Source: Pyrrhoderma lamaoense (lineage: Eukaryota; Basidiomycota; Agaricomycetes; Hymenochaetales; Hymenochaetaceae). Taken from it: a DNA stretch of 64,000 bases. Below, piece by piece: positions 54,155 through 64,000 of the stretch. Numbering within the stretch: position 1 is the first letter of the stretch; every line of letters begins with the position of its first letter. The notes below the pieces were generated by a model. It made no database searches. It was given only the letters and a program-made list of their open reading frames with translations, and was not told the origin of the DNA. The DNA is taken from assembly GCA_002794735.1 (NCBI GenBank), contig NBAZ01000004.1:1612001-1676000 (forward strand), in the 5' to 3' direction. Made by a program: the position numbers and the translations under genes.

Positions 54155-55414
54155 TCACTCTCCGACCGTGCGCCGTCTCACCGGTCTCTCTTCATGGTTT
54201 CGTTGAACCAGTAATGACGAACTACTAGACTGTCCTGGCGTCATCGTCATAATATTTTCACTACCTTCACTTCCAACACTCCCGATACTGATACCTCCGA
54301 TCCAGTTTTCGTTCGTTTGGGGGCGGACGCAAGGATACACGTTGCCTTGAACCCAACGTGTCTGAGACTGTACCCGGACTTGCCGGCGTGAGAGGAGCAT
54401 CGAAGGACCCACGAGGCGACAGCGAGTGACTGTTCTGTATTGAGCTTGGACTGCTGTAGTAAGGAGAATAAGGAGAATTAGGTGTTCCTGGTGCAGAATG
54501 CGTATGTGTGATCAGTACTGATTCCGAGGAACTTTTACGTCTCCGTAAAAACGGTATCTGGTCTACAATAGACTTGAAGAGAGAAACCCGTGACACAGGA
54601 CTCTTACTAGCCTTGCGCGCAGCGGCAGAGCTCATTCCTGATTGGAAACATCAACATTATGTACTAAACTGACCTTTATAGAAGTAGACTTACCATCCAT
54701 AGATGAGGATACAGGAAGTGCATTATCGTTTGCACTTAGACTAAGGAACAAGAATAAAGGGACAAGCCATACACAGAGTCCGAAAAAGGTTGCAACTTCA
54801 GAGAATCCAGGTGCAGCCCTAACATTCGTCAGAGGTTTGTTGAAGTGCCTCTGTGCCTGCCATCTTGCCTCCCGAGACAACTCTGCGAAGTGAAAGAACC
54901 AGAGGAAATGGTTCACGATCGCACCTACACAGGAACCAACAAATGCGGGACTTGTAAGGGCAATAAAAGGCCATGTAATAGAGAAGTTCTGTAGGTAAAC
55001 TACATGGCATCCAATAGAAAATATCGTTTGCAGAAATGGTAATCCATCTGTAAAATAGAGGAGGATGTGTGTTGCAATTATTGCCTGAGTACAATTATGT
55101 CCCCAAATTACGAATTGTTGAGATAGAAGAGCTGAAGAAGAGCGCTCACATATATAGCACGTATTCCAACAGATTTAGCTAATCTGGAGTGTTCTTCAAT
55201 AAGCTCAGAAATCCATAGGAGCCCGCTGGCTAATTAGGTCAAGACATTAGCCTCATTAACATGTAGCATGTATAAACTATAGCACACCTAATGAAAGGAT
55301 GACGAAACCGGCCGCCACAAGTATACCAACATAACTGTTATCACATATATTTACTTATAAATTCTCATTAAGAAATAAGGTGACAACTTGCCTGAGGAGG
55401 TAGAGTAGAGACAT
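54155..55414 (-). CDS. Svp26/TEX261-family ER export receptor
   Basis: A multi-pass ER-Golgi membrane protein. In yeast Svp26 sorts mannosyltransferases into COPII vesicles. Exons give MSLLYLLSYVGILVAAGFVI, GLLWISELIEEHSRLAKSVG, THILLYFTDGLPFLQTIFSI, HVVYLQNFSITWPFIALTSP, GAIVNHFLWFFHFAELSREA and WQAQRHFNKPLTNVRA with a final hydrophobic LCVWLVPLFLFLSLSAND. This is the full family core. The first intron appears to be GC-AG (exon ...CTCAG followed by GCAAGT). A Ser/Arg-rich cytosolic extension follows (FLRRRKSSSESVLI, GTPNSPYSPYYSSP). Its end is uncertain: the frame in the core stops at 54267, while the neighbouring frame continues through NENWIGGISIGSVGSEG to 54155. This may be another one-base slip, but the tail is not conserved enough to decide. 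Confidence 0.87.
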
Positions 55415-55615
55415 AAGAATATGAATATGCACATCATCATAAGTGATTAATAGTATCTGTAGTGTGGATACCGTAAGGAGTATTAATTTCCCACAATAAC
55501 TTAATCAAAATCATCTGAGTTGGATTAGAGTTTACTTCCACTACATAGACGTTAATAACAGAAAAGTGATAATGTGAAATTGCCCTGGATCATTATGAGT
55601 ATAGTTTAACAACTA

Positions 55616-57439
55616 CTAAGACAGGAATCCTCTGATAGCTCCTCCGACACCTTGCACATCCAATAAGAATGTATCATGTCCCCAAACACCTCCTAATTCA
55701 TAGTACCTTACATCTGTATTACCAGCCATCCTCAAAGCATCTGCAACTTCACGCTGTTGTTCTACAGGGAAGAGAATATCACTTTGCACACCTAGAATGA
55801 GTACTGGTGTATTCGAAAGAGGCCGTAACCCAGCTGCAAGATCAGGAAGATGTGGAGGGGGGTTAGGCGGAGGTGGATGAGAACGTGAGTGTCCCTTCTG
55901 GCGTTTTGTATACGGAGTTCCGTCATCTACATCGGATTCACCGGGAAGAGCACGCGGAGGAGGTGAGGTAAGTTTCATCTCACGCAACGCCGGCTCCGTC
56001 ATGTCAAAGAGGTCCATAGCCTTCGAAATGTAAATAAGAGAATTTGCATCATATTTCAAACAGAATTGTTCGCCCTGATGATCAAGATATGTCTCAATCA
56101 AGAAATCCGGACAAAGAAGTGGTGTTCGTGGTCTTGAACGGTCCGATGACTCTGAAGAAGCACGCACTTGTCGGCCGAACCGTAAGTCCCATTCTGGTCC
56201 CGAGCGGTAGGTAATTGTTGCAATTTCTAGGTAGATATTAGACACCATTTTGGACTTGGGTTTTTCTATTTAACTTACGACGAGCTAATTTCATGCCGAC
56301 ATGTGGGGGTAAACCGTCGTAATAGAAGCCATTGTTCCAATTTGGATCAGACATCAGAACTGAGTAGCACAATATGTAGATATTAGCCAAGGATGCTCTC
56401 GAGATGAAATGAAGAATACTGACCGCTTCGTTGGGCGAACCTCATTGCAACACTTCCGGGCTTGTTCTAGCGGTACCACTAATGCTTACTACCTTTCCTA
56501 CCCGCTCCGGATGTAGCCAGCCCGCAGCCAAACTCTGCATGCCACCCATAGAACACCCAACACTTGCATAAAGGTTTCTAATCCCCAGATGGTCAAGCAA
56601 CTCGAATTGAGATCGGACCATGTCGAATACAGAGATAACAGGGAAATATGTTCCATAGTGAGATCCCGTCCTCGGGTCAATGGAACCTGGACCTGTGGAT
56701 CCATAACACCCTCCAAGGACGTTCACACAAATGATAAAAAATTGGTTTGTGTCAAGTGCTTTTCCTGGACCTATAAACTTCTCCCACCAGCCTTCGCTCG
56801 GATTAAGCTTTGTAGATGCTGCATGTGAAGATGCGGATAGTCCAGTATGCAAGAGGATGACATTGTCCCTCGCTGGTGAAAGAGTACCCCAAGTCTCATA
56901 TGCTAATTCAAATGATGGAAGTGGTTCCGGGCTATATATAAGAGGAAAGGGACGTTCATGCTTATAAGTAAGGTATTCAGATGGCTTTGGCCGAGTATAA
57001 ATTGGTTCTGGGCCAGATGAACAAGGATCTGAAGATGTACGAGAAGAGCGTGCAGAGGCTGTTAGCAAAATGCGAGATTCTCTGGCAGCATGGGCATCTA
57101 CACAAGGAAAAGATGGTCGAGAACGCGGAGCCGTAGATGCGGGTGCTGCTAAAACTGAAGCGGCCCCAGTATGCAGTCGACGCTGCCTAGACAGTGTTTC
57201 TTTGACGATTTGAACATGCTGCCTTGAAGGGCCAGGTTGCAAGAAAGACCTCAAAGGTTTATGCATTTTCTCAACTCTGAAGGAAGAGCCGCTGACTGAG
57301 AGCGATGGACGAGCTGATATATATTTAGAGGCATGTTCGATATTTTTTGGGATTGAAAGCGTATGACGAAATGGCGAAGCAATGGCGTGCTTCTTTACTC
57401 GGCCTGGGAATGACAATCAGCTTGCTTAGTCGGATTCAT
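55616..57439 (-). CDS. MetX-like serine/homoserine O-acetyltransferase, probably mitochondrial (CysA/Cys2 type)
   Basis: An alpha/beta-hydrolase acyltransferase of the MetX family. The core reads SFELAYETWGTLSPARDNVI, LHTGLSASSHAAS, the nucleophile elbow VGCSMGGMQSLAAGWL (Ser), DPNWNNGFYYDGLPPHVGMK, ARQIATITYRSGPEWDLRFG, LGVQSDILFPVEQQREVADA (Asp) and WGHDTFLLD (His). The YYDG..PP..GMKLARQIATITYRSG block resembles fungal CysA/Cys2 serine O-acetyltransferases more than Met2, so O-acetylserine for cysteine synthesis is the preferred role. Substrate is inference. The N-terminus is basic, Ser/Arg-rich and acid-poor like a mitochondrial presequence. The start is unclear: Met 57437-57439 needs a one-base slip near 57405, while clean internal Met 57264-57266 is an alternative. 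A missing base in the G run 56458-56460 takes the frame from TARTSP to GSVAMRFAQRS. Confidence 0.88.
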
Positions 57440-58090
57440 CTGGAAATAGAATCAGTGATGACTGATTGTCCTGGGCATCGTCGACAACAGCGATATATCA
57501 AATATTAGTGAGCAGGTTACTTGACCGGGCCACCCAAGTGGGAATAAGACGCTGAACGGGAATGAGGATGGCTGATCTGTATTTGGGTGGAAAAAAGAAG
57601 CCCAAGGGTCGCTGGATATCTCTCGCGTGTTGATTTGCATCTTTGCTAAGCGCTCACTTTACTCCTCCCCACTGCTTGGCCTACGTTCATGCCAGTACAG
57701 TCTGTCAAAGGAGCTTTCTGAATAGAGCAGCCGCATTCCATTCAGGATTGGAAGCACTTCATTCCACGCATATTGATATAAAGAAAATAGATTTAAAAAA
57801 GAGTAGACAAAAGAAAACGCAGAAAAGGAACGACAGTCTCGTGTAGAACACGCCCTTTCAGTCGGTTATATATAATCCTAAGCTTTAAGTGTATACTTAA
57901 TTTCTTACGGTAAGATCTGAATTCTACACTAATGTCTGATAACATCTTAGCACCCCTCGTGTCCTAGATAACTAGCACTAACTCTCCACCTTTTTCATTT
58001 GCAGATCATAAACGGGCATAGCCATCACGCCAACTTTAATATTCATACCATTAGAATTTTACATTACATAGCATAGCATACAAGCTCATA
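57440..58090. other. Intergenic region between divergent genes
   Basis: Shared upstream region of the acetyltransferase gene and the disordered-protein gene. Open frames 57452-57640 (minus, MQINTREISSDPWASFF) and 57643-57846 (plus) lack recognisable domains. The former might be a leader exon but does not splice in frame into the next exon. Confidence 0.4.
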
Positions 58091-60923
58091 ATGCATCTCG
58101 AAGACTCTGACGACTGGGTGGAAAATGACCGTACGCGCCGACGTAGGTCTGACGTTCAAGAAAAGGTGCGTCAACGTCTCTTCTCCTTCCTCCGGAAGTA
58201 TTTCCAACTGATCATATCTTTTCTGGTCAGCTGTACAACTTTCTTAACCGATCTGCCCAGTCCTTGACGCGCTCAAGCTCACAAGGAGGACGGGTCCGGC
58301 GCGTGAAAGAGAGTTTACTCCAGCCTCTAGTCACGAACGGTATCAACTCAGGTTTAGATATCAAATCTGAGGCCGCCTCGCGGCTACCTCTCTCCAGCAA
58401 TCTCGGATCTTTACCCGGAAGGAGCCAAGGAAAGCATCATAGTATCTCCTCACGTACGACGAACCGGCCGTTATCTCCTAAGCTCACTTCCAGGACGCCT
58501 GGTTTCGACACGAACACGACGAGCACAGCTGTTCGAACTTCTGCAGCATACAGCTACAATACCCCACCTCAAACACCGTCTAGCTCAAAGCATCGTACAA
58601 GCCGCCCTATCTCTCCACCATCACCAACCTCACCGTCGTCTCTGAGAGGCTCAGCTGCAGTAGACTTACTTTTGAAGAGACCCGTCTCTCGTCCTATCAC
58701 TCCTTCAAACTCGTCTTCATCGCGGAAGGTGTTCGGACTTCTTCACTTGACTTCACCAAGTAAAAAGACGGCTATCGCAAAGGAAGAGGTGGAGGGAGTG
58801 GAGAAGAGACGGGGAGTGGTCACTCACACAAATATCGACAAGGATCTGGTAGTTCGAATGAGCCTTTAATACACTCGCGCACACAGACAAGCGAGAGTTC
58901 TCCCCCTAGGCCTAGTACTAGTACTGGAATTGGTTCGTCTCCCCAGTCCCTTTCACGCTCAAGTGGGGCAGTCGTAAGCGGTAAAGTAGGACATCCTTCA
59001 TCATCACCGACACTAGTCTCTCGAAGTCAAAAGCAAGACGGTTCACCCCCTTCACGAAAAGGAACACCCAAACTAGACTTTTTACGTCCAGTCACACCTC
59101 GTGCAGCATCAGCTCAAGGTGATCGGACCAAAGGTTCCGGCAAAGAGATAGGGAAAGCAGTTGGAGTAGATTCAGAGCGTAATACTTTACATCACCCTCG
59201 TGCTCGTGCCCCTGCGTCGTTCCTAGGTACTGTCCCTATACTTCAACGTACTCCTCCTACACCCAAAAAGGATGAGTTGCGTGATACTAGAGCATCTCCC
59301 CGTGTAGACTCTTTCATGTCTGACTCAGTACCTCTTCCTAGTCCACCACCGGCATCGCGGACAACGAATGGACTAGCGTTGTCAACTAACGGAAATAAGG
59401 CGGATCGCTCTCCCGCATTTGCATCATTGGGTCAGAACGGTGTAATTGAAAAAGAGAAACTACGTAAAGAGGCTCTTGGTTTGGGTGCTAGTATTGAGCG
59501 CAGTAGGAGCGCACCAGGTGTCAGAGGACGCATGTCTCCCTGTCTTCGTATCCCTTCACCCAAATTTCTGACTCGCGATAGGGAAAGGAGTAAAAGCAGA
59601 GAACGAGAGAAGGGAGGAGAGAATGGCAGGTTCATTGGGGGAGATCGTTATAAAGAGAAAAAGAGGGTGACTCCGGAAAGTGTTGGCGCACCCATCCTAC
59701 GTGATCAGCATACCCATGCCCATAATGTGCACCATCATCATCATCATCACCATCCTGGTCATTCCCAGCACGGACACACAAATGGAACAGCAAATGGACA
59801 TGCTCGTACTCATGCGCATATACATTCCCAGGCTGGAGGAGCTAATCAGTTTGGCGAACGAACTCAGGGGTTAAAAGCAAATAAAACTAGCGTGACTCAA
59901 TTGAGGCGGAATGCGCTTCCTTCATTCGACTTTGAGCGGCCTGGTTCACGTTCAAGCTCAAATGGCCAAACGGAGAGTCGTGGAACGCGTAGTGATGACG
60001 AAGGCTCTAATGCAAACTCAGGTTCAAAGGTAGAAAACGCTGGAGAGCAATCAAGGTCAAGAGTAGGTTCTGGGTCAAAGGCGCCTAGTCCTGTTCCTCC
60101 TTACCGACTCGGATTAAATCACGAAGCCCGCCGCCGCCGTCACGTAACCGTCCTCTAAGTCCGTCATCTCCGCCCGTAGCATCTCGTACACATATGCATA
60201 CTAACTTAAACTCGCATACGAACGTTAATAATGCTCATGATGATAGCGCTTTACCACGTCTCAATAGTAGCCTTACCAGACGAACAAGTCTTACTCGTGT
60301 TCAACGTCAAGGTAAAACGAATATGGCACTACCTATATTTTCATTTGAGCGCCCCGCCCCTACTCCTCCGCCGATGTACAAGCCTGCTCGAGACACTGGG
60401 AGCGGACAGTATATAAATACTCAAACAGGACTTATCATGTGGGCTTCAGGAAAGAGCGAGTCAAAGCAAGTTAACGGGTTTGGTGTTATTCCTGAAGAGA
60501 CCGCTAGTCTCAACTCTCATGCGCACTCTCTTACTCGGTTACAAGGTCGAACAAAAGCCGGGGATACATATGCCAATGGTTCTGCAACTGGAGCTGTGTC
60601 ATCAAAAGCACTAGAAGAAGCTATGGCAGTACTCTCCCAGTTCAAGAATGCTCTTGATGACGCCGGCTTTTCAACGCTCCTGAAGTGTAAGTACTCATTT
60701 TACCAGATATCTAGATTTTTATGATATCAAATGGGACTAATTCAAAACATATGTATATATAGATGTTCGTCGGTATGATGCACAGATCATCCCTTTGAAG
60801 GGATCATCGGGTTTACTCGCACGGGTTCAAAGGTTGCTTGAGACCTCAGCACCTCGCATCGACGAACGCCGAAAACGAGTACTGTACGACAACTTTTGTC
60901 GGGTTGTAACGCTAGCCACATGA
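58091..60923 (+). CDS. Unrecognised disordered Ser/Pro-rich protein with conserved-looking C-terminal block
   Basis: I do not recognise this gene. The start is MHLEDSDDWVENDRTRRRRS, then after one intron LYNFLNRSAQSLTRSSSQGG. About 800 residues of low-complexity Ser/Pro/Arg sequence follow (repeated RPISPPSPTSP, RPITPSNSSSS, SRSPPPPSRNRPLSP) with a His-rich tract near 59730-59850. Ordered-looking blocks are LPIFSFERPAPTPPPMY (an FxFERP motif also seen as LPSFDFERPG at about 59920), EEAMAVLSQFKNALDDAGF, and the last exon RRYDAQIIPLKGSSGLLARV, QRLLETSAPRIDERRKRVLY, DNFCRVV. Missing-base slips lie at the G run 58811-58814 (literal stop 58867-58869) and at 60112-60113 (literal stop 60156-60158). 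The FERP repeats and C-terminal helical block are the parts likely under constraint. A regulator or scaffold is possible, but no function is claimed. Confidence 0.6.
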
Positions 60924-62067
60924 GCCTTCTCCACTCGTATTTCCCTCGCCCCCTATTCCATGTATCGTGAATTAGATCTTCTTCTCACTTGAAGGTGCCT
61001 TCTCTTCCCATTGATCCTCGTCTTCTACTTCTTTGGGGTTTTTCTCGCTGTATTCTTCTTTTTGACCCTTCTTCTTTGTATGTTTCTCTTCTCTTCTTAT
61101 AATACTACCCCTTCCAGTTTTATAGAAACTTACGTATATCCGCTAACCCTTCTTATTCTTTTGTCTAAAACTTCCTCTTTTCCTCTCTCTTTGTATCGCT
61201 TATCCTGCTTTCTACCGTTTCCCCACTCACGACCTCTTGGGAATTGACACCCACATTGTGTATTCTTCTCAAGACCCAAACGCGATCTACGTCCTAGTTT
61301 CTATATGATTATTCGTTTTTACGTCTTTATACATATACCATCTTCTTTCTCGTTTGCTTTTCCTTGTTTTTTGAACGTCTGCTTTTTGCTTTGTTTTGTT
61401 CACCAGTCTCTCTCGACCTCTCATGATCGTAACTAAAACTTATGTGGCCCTTCTTCTATGTCCTCTACGAAGTCTGCAAACGTTTTTTGTCCTACCGTAC
61501 GATCGTCGATGATTATTCTGCTCTGTTCTTATCTGGGTTTCAAGTTTTTATATCTTGTTTCTTGTTTCTCTTATAATGTTTTCTCTTATTTTACGATGTT
61601 GATATTTGCTCTATTTTGCTTACGTATCGTCCTGATTGCTGACATCAAACACATGTTCGCTTTTAAAGCTGCTTTTTTGATGTGTTATTATTTCTTACCT
61701 TTCTCATCCTCTGTCTGCCTTATCTGAAAGAGCCAGACGGGTGCTGCTACCTTAATGTTTTCCTATACTATTTTACCCCTTCCTCTTACTACGATACTAT
61801 TGTTACTTCTTTGGACGTCATTTGCTATTACGTGGGATTTGTAACATATGTTCTGGCCAGAGATTCTTAATACCATTATTAACTGTTTTCAAATAATTCA
61901 TCATAGATAGGTCGTCGGCCGGAATAGAAAATACGAAAACAAAGACGAAAGTACATGTTTTATTCTGTAGCATTCAAAGTTTTGTGTACAAATACATGAC
62001 AAATTGAAGTGAAAAGTAGATACAAGACATCCTATCATTAGCAAAGGGAGAATGAACGAAAATAACT
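60924..62067. other. T-rich intergenic region between convergent genes
   Basis: Strongly pyrimidine-rich plus strand, the 3' flanks of the disordered-protein gene and DID2. Open frames at 61011-61247, 61458-61727 and 61682-61870 encode only F/L/S/Y-rich strings and are judged non-coding. Confidence 0.6.
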
Positions 62068-62951
62068 CTAAGAAGCTGGCCTTAATGCTCGTAAACGCTC
62101 TGCAAGTTTTGAATCTTCTTCCATAATCTTCTCAGCTGGTGAAAGGTCCGCAACTACACCTTCCAGGCTATTTGAGTTCATCTCGTGCTGAAGCTCAATA
62201 TTAGCCTCCTCTGCGACTTGTTGTATAAGTTGATCAACTTGGTCTTGGGGCATGGAGACGGCGGTGGTACTTGACATGGTGTCTTCCATGTATGAAGTCT
62301 GGACATCAAGATCGGAGAATTGAGATTCAAACTTGTCCATCACAAGAGAAATCTATCAGGGGATAGCAACACAGTTTCTTAGCAGCGAAGGCGCTACAAC
62401 CGTTAAGGAGACACGGACCTTATCAATGTTCATGCTCTCCATAGCTTTATCCATGCCTTTAACAACGGAAGTCATATTTCCGGTCACTTGACGCATAGTG
62501 ACTGCGGTTTCGACACGGCTGCTGACAGCATCGATACGACTCGCAAGACGGAGAAGGTTAAGATATTCACTCTTCTTTCTAATAGCGTTCTGTGCATAGA
62601 TACGTGCACCGTCGTTGTTGCCTTGTTGAAGTGCCTGAGATAATTGGGATGGACACGCTTGATGTTAAGATGCTTGATAGTGGCCCGTACGTTTAAAGGA
62701 TATATACCTTCTTTAACTTTGTCTTTTCTACGTTCTCGTCTTTCTGAGCTTTCTTGGCTTGTCTATTGAGAGTCTTTGCCGTAAACTATGATAAATGAAT
62801 GAAGTATGGATTAGGAAATGGTACATGAATGAGGAACAAGTGGCTAGACCTTGAGCTGAAACAGACTTTCTATTCAGAGAATCAGAGTGAGTTTCTCGAG
62901 ATATTAAGTTCGTATATATTTAAGTATTTCTCACTCTCCAAGTTGCTCATT
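62068..62951 (-). CDS. DID2: ESCRT-III-associated protein Did2/CHMP1 (Vps46)
   Basis: A Snf7-fold protein that recruits Vps4 to ESCRT-III during multivesicular-body sorting and cytokinesis. Splicing from ATG 62949-62951 gives [98 protein letters not shown], then [20 protein letters not shown]. The C-terminal MIM1-type helix [13 protein letters not shown] binds Vps4. About six exons; the first coding exon is only 16 bases. All joins are in frame, and length (about 200 residues) is standard. The 246-bp upstream region is shared with the divergent SAC-domain gene. Confidence 0.95.
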
Positions 62952-63044
62952 TTCGATTGAAAGAATAGGATGGAGGTAGGGTAAGTGTTACGGTGGAGAA
63001 GGCTGTTACATATAAAGCAGTACTATCCTGATCGGAGCGAATTA

Positions 63045-63056
63045 CGTACGCGTACG
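63045..63056. promoter_or_regulatory. CGTACGCGTACG palindrome with MluI cell-cycle-box core
   Basis: A perfect 12-bp palindrome centred on ACGCGT (the MCB core bound by MBF in ascomycetes). It sits in the 246-bp divergent promoter between DID2 and the SAC-domain gene. The site is seen directly; MBF control is inference, as chance occurrence is possible. Confidence 0.45.
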
Positions 63057-63197
63057 CGATTCTGTTCACGCCGCAACTGCGAATATTACTGCATTACCAC
63101 TTACGGAAATCGAGCTTATAATACAGAATAACAAAGTGGATAATTATTACTTGAACTTGGACGACCGACCCAACGTACCGTCACTGACGGTGGCACT

Positions 63198-64000
63198 ATG
63201 TATCTCTTTCTGAAGGACGACTATCGTAGTACACGAACACTAATTCTATGCACAAGTCTCGATGATGAACGTTCAGGAACTCCTAGTCGTGCGCTAGTCT
63301 TCCGAACAACCGAAACAGACTCTTCAAAAGTTACCGTTGAGTTTCTATACACGCGTGACCTTGACCTTACCACTGCTGTCCGAGTCACTACAAGAAGAAT
63401 CAAAGGTTGCCTAGGATTGATCAATGTTGGCGAAGGTCTGTCTTCAAAATTATATAACTCCTCACCATACGTAAAAATCTTGGTAAACTCAATGGATTTC
63501 TGCTTCCGTAGATACCTTCTTAGTAGTTGTTCTGTCTGCGACTGAAGTTGGCAATATGCGCCCTTCAGGTAACCCCTCAGAGAGTGTAGCACGTATACAT
63601 GATGTTGGTTTCTTCTCTCTCAATTCGCATGCATGGGACGACCTCTCTGGTAGTGAATCTACGTCTGGTCAGGGGATGGATCCAGATTACAACCCTCGCG
63701 ATCCATATACGCATAACAATCCGCAACCACTATATGAACATCCTTGTGCGCCGTTGATGAAGATTCTCTCGTCGGGCACGTTCTATTATGCCCTTCCGCC
63801 ACAATGGGACATCTCATCAAGGCTCTCCAGGCGAATAGTGAAAGGAAAGCAACTCGGGAATGAATCACTAGCTTATGATGACCGATTCCTATGGAATGAG
63901 TATATCGTCCGCAGCTTACTAGACTTTAGGGAGAAGCTTGATCCGGAAGAACGGTACGAGATGGATCGTTGCCAGTTTATTGTGAGCTATAATAAACCGC
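63198..64000 (+). CDS. SAC-domain phosphoinositide phosphatase, synaptojanin-like (3' partial)
   Basis: Starts at ATG 63198 (MYLFLKDDYRSTRTLILCTS), continues VTVEFLYTRDLDLTTAVRVT, RIKGCLGLINVGE, then after an 83-nt intron DTFLVVVLSATEVGNMRPSG, ESVARIHDVGFFSLNSHAWD, LMKILSSGTFYYALPPQWDI, DRFLWNEYIVRSLLDF and runs off the window. The KGCLGLI...FLVVVLSATEVGNxRP...ESVARIHxVxFF order is that of the SAC N-terminal region in Inp51/Inp53-type synaptojanins. The catalytic CX5R motif and any inositol 5-phosphatase domain would lie beyond 64000 and cannot be checked. Expected role: PI(4,5)P2/PI4P turnover in endocytosis. Confidence 0.83.

Noticed and set aside
55616..57266. Naming the acetyltransferase as MET2
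   Set aside because: The GFYYDG..PP..GMKLARQIATITYRSGPEW block resembles the CysA/Cys2 branch; the substrate cannot be fixed from sequence alone.
57452..57640. First exon of the acetyltransferase (MQINTREISSDPWASFF...)
   Set aside because: Its only suitable donor does not join the next exon in frame; kept as a possibility but not annotated.
61011..61870. Three overlapping hydrophobic open frames as membrane proteins
   Set aside because: T-rich 3' flank between convergent genes; residue composition follows base composition.

Overview
The window reads as nuclear DNA of a filamentous basidiomycete, most likely an Agaricomycete. The genes are dense and broken by many short introns (about 50-60 nt) with GTRNGT donors. 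The gene families are fungal (ERMES Mdm34, Mtd1, Uds1, Alr/Mnr2-type CorA, sedolisin, secreted DUF1524 nuclease). The best resemblances I can recall are to mushroom-forming fungi. The species cannot be named from sequence alone.

Layout. 1-3 kb: 3' part of a gene whose N-terminus looks like an H2A-type histone fold followed by a long disordered tail. 4.9-9.2 kb (-): RNA polymerase I subunit RPA2. 10-13.8 kb: a secreted HNH/DUF1524 nuclease (+) and a secreted sedolisin protease (-). 14.2-15.8 kb (+): eIF3m. 16.65-17.13 kb (+): a five-exon, 75-residue protein that is a single dsRNA-binding domain, alone in an otherwise empty 2.9 kb. 18.7-20 kb (-): STIMATE-family vacuolar membrane protein. 20.2-23.2 kb (+): Sec18/NSF. 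23.5-26.5 kb (-): UPF0652/DUF2009 protein. 26.8-29.9 kb (+): protein phosphatase inhibitor 2 and methylene-THF dehydrogenase Mtd1. 30.8-31.9 kb (-): ORM1/ORMDL. 32.1-36.2 kb (+): Virilizer-like m6A-writer subunit. 36.5-38.8 kb (-): Mdm34. 39.4 kb: intron-containing tRNA-Arg(UCU). 39.9-42.7 kb (+): Uds1-domain coiled coil. 43.6-49.8 kb (+): KDM5/JARID1 demethylase. 51-53.9 kb (-): CorA-type Mg2+ transporter. 54.2-55.4 kb (-): Svp26/TEX261. 55.6-57.4 kb (-): serine/homoserine O-acetyltransferase. 58.1-60.9 kb (+): unrecognised disordered protein. 62.1-63.0 kb (-): Did2/CHMP1. 63.2 kb to the edge (+): SAC-domain phosphoinositide phosphatase.

Most genes are core housekeeping: transcription, translation initiation, vesicle fusion and ER-Golgi export, ER-mitochondria tethering, sphingolipid control, one-carbon and sulfur metabolism, ESCRT. 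They are mostly single-copy and are not an operon or a cluster. The accessory stretch is 9.2-18.7 kb, with two secreted degradative enzymes and the mini-dsRBD gene at lower gene density. I see no transposon, CRISPR array or cassette-like gene cluster.

The strongest window-wide signal is technical. About twenty places in twelve genes lose the reading frame by exactly one missing base, usually in a short G or C run. The conserved protein continues at once in the +2 frame. Essential genes such as Sec18 (three breaks) are hit while RPA2, Mtd1, Orm1 and UPF0652 are intact. Unpolished sequencing indels explain this better than pseudogenisation. For broken genes I give the full span of the recognisable protein and note where the literal frame stops.
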